NCBI GenBank assembly: GCA_029844215.1
Contig: CM056724.1
Coordinates: forward strand, 37,734,446-37,798,445
Origin: Przewalskia tangutica
Lineage: Eukaryota > Streptophyta > Magnoliopsida > Solanales > Solanaceae
Direction: 5' to 3'
Length of the DNA stretch: 64,000 nucleotides
A model generated the notes under the pieces. The model worked only from the letters and a program-made list of their open reading frames with translations. It was not told where the DNA came from and searched no databases. A program made the translations under genes and the position numbers. Below, one piece after another: positions 24,536 through 34,800 of this stretch (its first letter is position 1; each line of letters starts with the position of its first letter).

Positions 24536-25569
24536 ACCGCAATGCATGGGTGACACATCTAGGGGTTGGCGTTCTGTTTATAAAATCGAAAAAAATCGAC
24601 AGAACTAAATTATTTTGATTTTTTTGTTATTAGGTCGTTTTTTTATTTTTTTCATGTTAAATAGTTCGGTGAACCGAATAACATTTTTCACATAGCTCTT
24701 GTAAAAAATCATAACATATTAACTCTTATACTAGTTAGACGTAGCTCAGGGTCTACTTTCCAAGCAGTAGAGTGGAACGTAGGAATGAAATCCGATAAAA
24801 GAAAGTGATAGGGATGCCGAGTGATATAGCACGCCGCTCGAACTCGTAGAACTCCCCCTTCTAAACCCATTTCTAGAGCATTTCTTTATGTGTTGTGGTG
24901 TACGACCACTTAAAGACTGTAAAGAGAAACTCCTAGTAGATAAATTCTTTTATAACGGCGAGCGGGTGCCCATTACCATATAGCTCATTCCAAAGTTCAG
25001 AATTCACTTCACCCAACAAAACCCTAAAATGTTTAAACATACACAATATACACATACCATCGACTGAATAAACTTTTCAGTTCCTTAAGTTTCAACTCAC
25101 GTTGCTTCATTTTTCTTGATCGTTACTGCTATTTTCTTCATCTGGTTTTACTGTGTTGTCTTCATCAATATTAAATTTATTTTTAGATCGAATTGTTCTT
25201 CTCAAGTTCAAAAAGTGATAAGCATTTGGTATAATCCACTAGGCTCTCACGTTTTCTAATGAAGAAACAATATGGAGATTCAAAATGGATTCTTACAGAC
25301 CCTAAAAATGGTGATTTTTTGTTGTTGTTGTTGTTGTTATAATACCTTGTACATTCGACTAAGGCTTAAACTGTTAAATGAATGATATGAGACCGAGCCC
25401 TAAAGAATTTTGGATGAACGTAAGTGAATCCATGAAAATTTAATTATTAGAAAATATGGACGACAAAAGTCAAAGTGAAAGTCGCTCGTAGTTAAGTTTT
25501 TCAAAATGCATTCGATCAAGGTCCAATTTCCAATGAGCAATGAGACATGTGTATTTGGAGTTAGGGGTG
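24536..25569. other. Intergenic, no gene recognised
   Basis: 24559-24690 begins 'taggggttggcgttctg' and is rich in ATCG/AATCGA words, like a fragment of the hAT-like family, without a right end. 24725-24985 is a less AT-rich stretch of unknown origin. A TTG microsatellite lies at 25320-25338. Confidence 0.45.
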
Positions 25570-25574
25570 ATCTA

Positions 25575-27638
25575 TGTCACACCCCAACTTTGGGGGGTCG
25601 CCGGCACCGGGCGCGTGAACAACCCGAGCGTACCATATGTGTATCATAACTTGAACATATAATCATCTGGGCCGACAAGACCTCAAAATGACAAACACAA
25701 TAGAAATCTGAATAGGATGACCTATAACAATAGACAACTAACCAACATGTATAAATAACAGGGTCGGCAAGACCATAAAATGAGTACCAACAGAGAAGGC
25801 CGACAAAGCCGTAAAAAACAACTATACATCGACCACTAGTGTGCAAGCCTCTAAAAGTACTACAACATGTCATCTAGTCAGGACAGGGCTCCACTATACC
25901 CAAAATAGCAACATGACCTACCACTCTATATACAACAACTCCGGAAGAAAGGGAGTGCAACGATCAACCGCTGAACTAACCAATCTACTGTGGAGGTGTG
26001 TCTGACTGTCTACCTGCACTTACGAACATAAAACACTACATCTCATCAAGGGACGTCAGTATGAAAGAACGTACTGAATATGTAAGTCATAAAGACATTA
26101 ATGTGCAAAGGAGACCAAAAGAAACAATTTGTAACTCAAAAGTGTCACTGTGGACCATACTGCACAACATAATCGTGTATATAAAACCATAGGCCTCCGT
26201 GGGCGACATAGATACATACATATACATGAGAACCTTCCGAAGAACATGGAATACTCTTTGAGCCCATTGGAGTGACGTAAGGTCGTTAAACATCCGACTA
26301 TCCTTATGAGGATAACATATCAGTTTACTTTGCCATATGAATCAATAAGAAGAGATAAAACATATCATTTCTAGCTTTTGGGAAACCAACAAGGAATCAT
26401 ACTACGTTAATATATGAGAGATGCTATAAAGTACAGAAAGTACTCATGACAAGGGACAAACAAGAGTCATATACTCTAATGGAATGAAAAGACATGGTAA
26501 CTCAAGTTATCAAGAACATGATCATTTTAAAAGACGTTTCATTTCATTTCCGTTCTTATAAAAAACATGCCAAAAATAAGGAATAAGCCCTACATACCTT
26601 ATCGCCTTAGCTATATGGATTCCACAAGCCTTTTGAGGTTCTACAACCGATTATCTACAATATATGAATGATTGATATCAACGACGAATCTATTACTCAA
26701 AACTCATTTAAACATTTCGTCTGACACTTAGCGGGTACAAAATTCGTACAATCTTATATATCCAAATCTACATTTATATCAACACTACAAGTTCCTCCAA
26801 TTATTCCTCCTTAACTTCACGACACATAAACAAGATTTATCCATCAACATCATCCCATAACTTCAAATAAGCAGCCTAACAACAATACAACATAGTTTCA
26901 AGATGTTTAAGAACTTGTTCTATAATATCTTTCAATAATACACTCTCCTAATACTTGTATAATCTTAAGAATAAGAAGGATGGGATGAAACTTACCTTTA
27001 AGCACAAAAATTACTCTAAATCAAGGATTACTTCACTTTCGAGAATTCTCCAAAATCAACACAATAAGGAGAAGGACGATTGAACGATATTCACAGGATT
27101 CTTTACGTTGGGATCACTTGGTTTACCTTTGTTTTTGGTTCATAATCATATGGCGCGGTGAATATGTACCCGGGCCCTGTACACACCGCCCGTCACACCC
27201 TTACGAGAACTTAAAGAGGGGGTTTGGGAGCTTTCTAGGTTTGAGAGAACAAACAAATGATCTCCAAATCATACCCCACTGAATATATAAAAACTTAAAA
27301 AAATTCACCGCCACAAAGTACAGTGGTAAGTACGGTCCGTACCTCCACCACCACCAGAAAGTTGCCAAACTCCTGAACATCATACGACCATTTAGATAAG
27401 TTTATATGGTATGTACATCAAAAGTACGGTCCGTACATATCATGAGACATATGTAACTTTATTTAACTTTGACAAAATGTATCCTCTTTGATTCGTTTAA
27501 CTCTTATACTTCTCGACACTTATATAAATATGTTTTATACTATCATTAGCCCTTTTACAAGGTCTCATACCTTTCTGTACTACTCGAGTTAATCAATGAC
27601 AATTGACACAACTCTACATAAAACTATGGGGTGTAACA
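25575..27638 (-). mobile_element. Solo LTR of the gypsy-type family, perfect target duplication
   Basis: Plus-strand limits TGTCACACCCCA and TGGGGTGTAACA; flanks ATCTA at 25570-25574 and ATCTA at 27639-27643 are identical 5-bp direct repeats. Landmarks of the family (GGCCGACAAGACC near 25670, GGTCGGCAAGACC near 25760) appear in reverse order, so it is on the minus strand. No polyprotein, which with the intact duplication fits LTR-LTR recombination. 2,064 bp, including the rRNA piece at 27147-27200. Confidence 0.93.
27147..27200 (+). pseudogene. Mitochondrial small-subunit rRNA fragment (NUMT) inside the solo LTR
   Basis: 'ggcgcggtgaatatgtaccc' followed by 'gggccctgtacacaccgccc' and 'gtcacaccc' is the 3' region of small-subunit rRNA, including the universal 'gtacacaccgcccgtc' block. 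The variants 'tgtacccgggccctg' fit plant mitochondrial rrn18; from memory, plastid 16S reads 'tgttcccgggccttg' here. About 54 bp. Flanking bases are ordinary LTR sequence, and the related LTR at 39710-42562 lacks it. Confidence 0.82.
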
Positions 27639-27710
27639 ATCTACATATCAAATTAAAGGTCTATGAGTCTAGTTTCTAACACAGCAAATCATGGTGTCTC
27701 CTCACAAAGG

Positions 27711-27796
27711 GGGTCGCAGTGACCAGGCCCGGGCGACTGTTTACCAAAAACACAGGTCTTCATAAAGTCGAAGACCATGTATGGGGGCTGACGCCC
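27711..27796 (+). pseudogene. Organellar large-subunit rRNA fragment
   Basis: 'gggtcgcagtgaccaggccc', 'gggcgactgtttaccaaaaa' and 'catgtatgggggctgacgcc' in direct succession are the conserved domain IV region of bacterial-type 23S/26S rRNA. There are small changes around 27759-27773. It starts 73 bp beyond the solo LTR. Plastid and mitochondrial versions are similar here, so the donor organelle is not decided. Confidence 0.8.
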
Positions 27797-28939
27797 CCAA
27801 ATATTGAATCCATTTTTTTGATTCTTTCTCTTTCCTCTTTTCATCTTAGCCCGATCTCTTGTTCAGTAAAGTAAAATAGGTTGCCCACCTTCCGTATTAT
27901 TGAGGAGTTTAGCTGACTAAATCCATAAATCGTCGAATTCGACATCAGTGATTTCGAGCGTTACCTACGACAATTGAAAAGCAAGGGCATTTTGGCAAGT
28001 CAGTATCGACGCTTGACGCTACGAATTGAATAGTCTTTGAGAATTACCTTTGTTTGTTCAAACTTGGTTTACTTTGGTTTGAATGTAAACTAAAATAAGT
28101 GGCGTTTATTCGAGCTGCTGAGGGCCGGAGCTCGTATGGATATGGAAAAGAATGTCGACAGAAAGAAAGGTCTCATTCCAGTACCGTCCTAGAAAGTAGG
28201 AGATTTTTTCGGGTTTCTAGCACTAAAAAAAGAATCAAAAAGTTACTGTTCGAGAATGTCAGTCGGAATCCGTCAAACAGAAGAAAAAAGATAAAAAAAC
28301 AAACAAAAGTTCTCCTATCTGCTCATGCCCTTTTCATCCCTTCCCCCGGATACGGCTGCAGAGCAAGGAAAGGTAGATGCCAGTAGGACATGGGAGCCTC
28401 AGCTCATGCATCGGTTTACCGAAATAACCTCGTCTTAGGGTGTGGATATTTTCTATGGTGCATTCGAGGCACGGATAGAAGAAATAGAGATGGAGTGGAA
28501 AGTTACGCCACTATACTTTAAGGAAAGAGAGGCGTAGAAGCCACTCAATACGACGTCAGCGTCAAAAAAATATGAGCATTCTACGATGGAATGTCCAGGC
28601 CAGAAAAAGGCCTCGCGACACGAGCTTAATGACAATCATGTAGTTTGTGTTAGAGCATGCGACGCGACCTAATATGAGTGATGGTTATGCTATATAAAGC
28701 TTTGATCAAGGAATTCATTTCACATCTTTATCTGATGAAATTGAGAGCAAATTCTCTCCAACATTATCCTTCCATCAAGTGATGTCATGATGAGTTTGAT
28801 TCCAACTTAAGATGGCTGCAAAGGTGGCTGGAAATAATTTTACTATTTTCTATATGGATACTCTTCGAACAACTAAATACCCATTGCTCCCGAAGATATG
28901 AAAAAGATCACATGCATGTGTCCACTTGAAATATATTTT
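27797..28939. other. Unassigned block, possibly organellar at 27797-28450
   Basis: Adjoins the rRNA fragment. 28099-28386 is an open plus frame without ATG ('AFIRAAEGRSSYGYGKECRQ', basic and Ser/Arg/Lys-rich), and the base composition is less AT-rich than around it. This is compatible with mitochondrial DNA, but I cannot name a source gene. 28640-28939 leads into the gypsy remnant. Confidence 0.35.
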
Positions 28940-29340
28940 TAGGTATGCCTTTCGATTGTGTAATGAACCCAATACCTTTCAAATGTGCATGATGTTCATA
29001 TTCTCCGACTTGAATGATAAATGTTTAAAGACATTCATGGACGTCGTTTACTCTGTTTGGTAAGAATTTTGAAGACTGCCTAAAAAGTCTGAAATTTATC
29101 TTGAAGCGTTGTGAAGAAACTCACCTAGTACTCTAATGGGAGAAGTGTCAATTGAGAGGGGATAGTTCTGGGTCATAAGATTACTGGAAATGATATAGAG
29201 GTAGATCAGGCAAAATCAAAACGTTAATTGTTTGATTTCTACCACAACACTGAAGAGCATTGGAAGCTTCTTGAGACACAGTTTTGTAGAAGATTCATCA
29301 AAAAGATTTATGGCTTTACCAAGCCATCGATTTCATTATT
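28940..29340 (+). pseudogene. Ty3/gypsy reverse transcriptase remnant
   Basis: After 'ATGCCTTTCGATTGTG' (degenerate MPFGLCNAP motif, 28943) the plus strand encodes 'FGKNFEDCLKSLKFILKRCE' and 'ETHLVL' (29058-29150), then 'GHKITGNDIEVDQAK' at 29175-29220 and a degenerate 'GSFLRH...RRFIKK' at 29250-29310. This is the gypsy RT palm and thumb sequence in order. Several frameshifts and stops; clearly dead. Confidence 0.8.
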
Positions 29341-29569
29341 TGCTTCATACTATGAGAGTTATGGAAAAAAAGAAATTCTATAAAGCATAGAAAAATGTGT
29401 CTTATATTAGACTGCTATATCAAGTTCAATACTCGGTATATCAGTTTATCAGGATTAGATTTCCCTGGATCAAAACTCATACGGTTTGGCCTGAGATGAT
29501 CAAGGTTTTTGAGTACATACAAATCTAAACTATTCTATGCTAAGGTGTACTAGAACCTACCACCAATTG

Positions 29570-29960
29570 AGAGAATAAAGTGCAATTGAGATGGTGCAAG
29601 TAGATGCAACCCAGGTAGAAGTTCTTACAATTTCAGTTTGAGAGATGACAGAGGTGATTTGGTCTATGCTTAAGCTCAGCAGATCCATGACACAACAAAC
29701 ATTGAGGCATAAGCTACAACTATTCAACAAGCTTTGAGATACTGCAAAACAAGACAGATACATCAACTGATTGTAGAAACTGATTCTTTGGTACAATTAC
29801 ATATGATACAAAGACAATGAGAACTTACAGACGTGACAGAGGAGATTCAGAATACTTTAGAGGAACTACAAGGAGAAATTTTGCATATATACAGAAAAGT
29901 CAATCATTTAGCAGAATTCTTAGCAAACCATGCACTAAAAACACAGGATTGCTACATATA
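29570..29960 (+). pseudogene. LINE-type RNase H domain remnant
   Basis: The plus strand encodes 'SLRDDRGDLVYA', 'ALRYCKTRQIHQLIVETDSL', 'EEIQNTLEELQGEILHIYRK' and 'VNHLAEFLANHAL' with a few stops. ETDS and the VNHLAEFLA helix are the signatures of the plant RVT_3/RNase H-like domain found at the end of non-LTR retrotransposon proteins. It directly follows the gypsy remnant but belongs to another element class. Confidence 0.7.
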
Positions 29961-30484
29961 AATTCTTTTGCAGATATACCAATACATTGAAGAAGAATTC
30001 TCAACATGAACAAAGCTCAAATCCCGAATTTGAGGATCAAGACTAGAAGACTCATACAGTGCCACTCAACATCATCCTAGCTCTTTTATACAATTTTTGT
30101 TAAGATATTTTTTCTTTCTCGTCATTTCTGCATTTCCTTTTTTGTTGAACTTGATTCTTTATAATAAAATCCATTGTTAGGACAACTCCCAGTAGTACAA
30201 AATTTGCTAAAAAAAAGATTGCATTACTTGCTAAAGATACCAAGTTTATTTTTATGATGAAGTGCCTTAGAGCATTCCATTTGATCAAATGAAAGCTTGA
30301 TAGGAAACAAAAATCGAAGTAATGAAAAACCGACCAAATTGGATTTTTTTTGATTTAATATTTGAAAACTCGATTTAATTGATTTGATTTTCATTTAGAA
30401 GAAAATCAATCCAAATTAAACCATGAACACCTTTATCGTAATTCATTTTATTTGCTCCTTAAAGTTGTTTGGTAAGTTGACTAG
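29961..30484. other. Intergenic, no gene recognised
   Basis: AT-rich. 30330-30430 repeats GATTTAATTGATTTGATTT-like words and ends 'ccatgaacacc', reminiscent of the right end of the hAT-like elements, without a matching left end. Confidence 0.4.
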
Positions 30485-31668
30485 TGCTCGCTTGGTACAA
30501 CTTATTAAAAAGAGCTTATAGGAATATAACTTATAGGAGTATAACTTTTTCAAGTAGAACTTTTATCAAAAAGTTGTTAGGTGTTTGGTTGCCAATAAAA
30601 AAAATGTTTTTATATAAAAAACAAAAAAAGTTGTAGGCCAAAAGAAACTACTCCTATAAGCCCAAATTTTATGGAATAAGTGCATGTTTGGATTGACTTC
30701 TGGGTACCACTTTCGTGAAAATAACAAAATTGACATGTTTGGTTTGACTTTTCAGAAGTGGTGCTTCTGGCCAGAAGCACTTCTACCATTTATTTTAATT
30801 TGAATTTTACCATTTTCTTTATTACCCTCTTTAATTTTCATCAACAACTCTATTCACCTTCATTACCCTATATCTAGAAATAATTACTAAAAAAAATTCA
30901 AATATACAACTTTCATTACCCTCTTTAAATATCTAGAAATAATTACTAAAAAAAATCAAATATACTACTCATGTTCGGTTTTAATTAAAAAAATCAAATA
31001 TACTACTAAAGTTGACATTTGTTCATGTGTAATTGCAGATTGAAACTTTAAACTCCTCAAACATCCTAATGTTGTCCGATTATACGATGATTATCCTTCT
31101 CATTTTTCTATTGTTTTCTTTCAAATACTCTGAATATTATTACTATAATATATTATATTTTGAACAAACAAAAAATAAGTATACCAAGTTGAAGTATCGA
31201 AGTTTTTTATTGTAATAATATTTAAATACTATTTGCACTTTAAATTAATATTGTAATAATATTCTATTAATATTTAAGTACTATATTGCACTTTAAATTC
31301 TACTATCTATTTGTAATTTTTATTTACATACTTTCATCTATTTATATGTATAGTAATTTTTATTTATATGTATGTTCATTTTGATAATTCTACATTCAAA
31401 AACAATTTTGATCAAAACTATCAAAACATAAATCAATTATAAGAATCACTTTTACATTATTACTTCGGAACATAAATTACTTATGTCAAAATCACTTATA
31501 ACAAAAGCACTTCTGTCACCACTTCTGCCCACCACCAATCCAAACATAGCCTAAGTATTTATGATAACTATAAATTTTACTAATTTTTTCAACCAAACAC
31601 CTCTAAAACTTTAGTTTATTTAAAAAAATAAGCATTTATGAGTCCCATAAGCCCAACCAAACGACACT
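30485..31668. mobile_element. MITE interrupted by a second MITE, upstream of the plastid E2 gene
   Basis: Left 'gtgctcgcttggtacaactt' (30484) and right 'aagcccaaccaaacgacact' (31649-31668) form imperfect inverted ends, and the left arm also contains 'aagagcttatagg' against 'cccataagcccaacc' on the right. The block between is occupied by the inner MITE. The right end is about 140 bp before the E2 start codon. Target duplication not resolved. Confidence 0.6.
30680..31551. mobile_element. Inner Harbinger-like MITE
   Basis: Inverted ends GTGCATGTTTGGATTG and CAATCCAAACATAGCC, flanked by TAA at 30677-30679 and 31552-31554. 872 bp, very AT-rich, no coding capacity. Inserted into the outer MITE. 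Confidence 0.78.
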
Positions 31669-31807
31669 CTCTACTTGTTTTGCAGTCCCCTCTTGAATTG
31701 ATTAAAATTGAGACTGAAGACGTCTACTTGTTTCTTCTCAGCTATAACCTCGACTTGTCCGCCCCTTTCAGGCCATTCTTTCTCTGTTGTAAGCTCCCAC
31801 CATATCA

Positions 31808-34800
31808 ATGGCTCTCTCATTCTCTTCCTCAATCTCTTCTCCTTTGTCCCTCCGCCGTAGATCCTCATCTTCCGCTGCATTCCCTGGCCGATACAAACAA
31901 CTCCCTGCCGTCCAATCGAAGATCCGTGAGATCTTCATGCCTGCTCTCAGTTCTACCATGACTGAAGGTAAGATTGTCTCCTGGATTAAGTCCGAAGGTG
32001 AACTTCTCTCCAAAGGTGAATCTGTCGTCGTTGTTGAATCTGACAAAGCTGACATGGACGTTGAGACATTCTACGATGGCATTCTCGCTGCTATCGTTGT
32101 CAATGAAGGCGAGACTGCTCCTGTTGGCGCTCCTATCGGACTCTTAGCTGAAACTGAAGACGAAATCGCTGAAGCTAAATCTAAAGCCAAAGGCCAATCT
32201 CTAGTCACTGATACTTCACCTCCACCTCCGCCTCCGCCTCCGCCTCCGCCAGTGAAGGAAAATATTTTATTCATAAACTCATAAATCTCCGTAATATATA
32301 GCTAGTAGCACTCGTATTTATAATAGTATAAATCTACTTAAACTCCTCCTGTTCCGGTATGGATTTGACTATAAATTCTAACTAGACATGTTTTGATTAT
32401 TTTTTTCAACAGGCAGCAGCTCCTTCTGGTCCAACAAGGATAATTGCGACTCCTTATGCAAAGAAGTTGGCAAAGCAGTATAAAGTTGATATCAACAAAG
32501 TGATTGGGACGGGTACATTTGGACGGATTACTCCGGAGGATGTTGAGAAAGCAGCAGGAATTACACCTGCGGCGCCATCTAAGAGCGTCTCCGCAGCCAA
32601 TGTAGTAGCTGCTCCAACTCCGGCTCCCGTAAAAAAAGGTTCTCCAACTAGCTTTCCTGAGATTCCAGGATCCACAGTTGTTCCTTTCACCACAATGCAA
32701 GTTGCAGTATCAAAGAATATGATGGAGAGCCTCTCTGTTCCCACATTCCGTGTGGGATATCCAGTTAGTACAGCCGCCCTTGATGCTTTGTATGACAAGG
32801 TAAGTTGATCTAATAATATGTGATGTATCAAATGCTGCGCTGGGAATTTCATGGAAATTGCCAATAAACTGACACCAATTTGCATTTCAATTCTGGGACT
32901 CAGGTTAAGCCAAAAGGCGTTACAATGACAGCACTGTTAGCTAAAGCTGCAGCAATGGCCCTGGCTCAACATCCCGTTGTAAATGCCACTTGTAAAGACG
33001 GAAAGAGCTTAACTTATAATAGCAGTATAAATATTGCTGTTGCTGTGGCAATTAATGGTGGATTGATCACTCCAGTGCTTCAGGATGCTGACAAGGTAGG
33101 AAAAACCCAATTTCTTCTCATGGGTTAGTTTAATTCTAAAGTTAGCTGAATAAATATTTGAAATTTAGTCATAATGCTTATGTTTTTTTACCTTGGTGTA
33201 GTTGGATCTTTATCTGTTGTCTCAAAAGTGGAAGGAATTGGTAGACAAGGCTAGGAATAAACAACTTCAGCCACACGAGTACAATTCAGGTAATGATTTT
33301 TTTGCTATTAAGATTGTACCTCATGGATAAATCATCTAATGAGATTTTTGGGTACTGAAATATGGTTTTTGTATTCAGGGACCTTCACATTGTCCAACTT
33401 GGGTATGTTTGGTGTGGACAGATTTGATGCTATTCTTCCTCCAGGCCAGGTTAGATATTAGATACAGCCTTTCTTCTAATTCTGATTACAAGTCATTCAG
33501 TTATTAGGATTTAGGAAATAGAAACCATTTTGAAACTGTGATGATGTTCAGGGGGCTATTATGGCTGTTGGAGCATCAAAACCTACTGTCGTCACTGATG
33601 CTGAAGGCTTCTTCTGTGTCAAAAATAAGATGCTGGTATGTCTTGTATCCAGTTCCTCTGTTCAAGTGGTTCAAAGTGCGTTATAGATTTAAAAGAAACA
33701 TTGAATTCAAACTATGAGAATCCTCTATTTCGTCCTTTCTTTTTGAGTCGGCTTAGAGACTGTTTAGTTGGAGGAGGTGGAAAATCACAAACAACACTTT
33801 TTTCGTTACATATAAATGCTCACTCTTATTTTAAATATATTAGTTGCTCGTAGTAACTTGCATGACCCATCACAAAAACTACACTTGTTGAGTTTTCATC
33901 TAAATTGTGGTGAAAGTCATTACTATGTTTTCCTCTTGAATGTTGGAAGTTGGAAGACAGAAGTTATTGCATTCACCATCTGTCTGTTTAGATTTAAGAA
34001 GTCTCTACCATCCTTCAGGTGATTGCAACAGAAAATTCCGTTACTTGTTCTACTTCAACATTTGGCGGCTTTCAGAGGATTTAAAAAATGACTGCATTAT
34101 CCTTGTGTTTCTTTCTTCTATTTTTGGTCCTCTTTATCTTGTTTCTTTGTTTAAATTCTTTTCCAATAAATTTCGTTCGATTGACTTGTACTTGTATATT
34201 GTTTCCACTCGTTAACTTCTAATTAAAATTCTGATTCTCTGAACTTATAGTCTTTTTTTAGAAGGTAACAGTGTCCCTGAGACTTAATATTCTTGTCATC
34301 ACAGATAGAATTTTTGGAAATACTAAAGTAGTAAAGTGATGTCAATGAAGATATCCTTATAGATCTATTACCCACATTGATGTTGACATATCCTTGCTTT
34401 TCTTCTACTTCATTCCTATTATAATCTGTTGCATTATATAGTAGTCCCATATGGGTTTTATAAGGGCTTCTAACAAGGTTTATAGGTCTTGGGATACTCC
34501 CTCATAGCCTTAATGCGACAGAATTTCAGGTGCTCAGATAGTATTGTGTCAGGTGCTCAGAATTTCAGAAATTCCTTTATTTTTCTCATGATCTGGTACC
34601 TTGTCTGCTCTGCGTATGCAATAATTTGATCACTTCCTGTACATGTGAAATCAGTGGTGCGAGGAAGGCGGCATAGTCAACTAGGTCCTACAAAGTGCAA
34701 ATCAAGTTACATATTAGAGCTTGAGAGTAATCATCAGTTTGACGATTAACTGATCTGATGTCTCGTATTCTTTGAAAGCAATTTGCTTTATGTAGGAAAA

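Noticed and set aside
27147..27796. A functional rRNA operon
   Set aside because: Only about 54 and 86 bp of small- and large-subunit rRNA are present; they are fragments.
32071..32274. Minus-strand Gly-rich frame
   Set aside because: Antisense shadow of the proline-rich linker in E2 exon 1.
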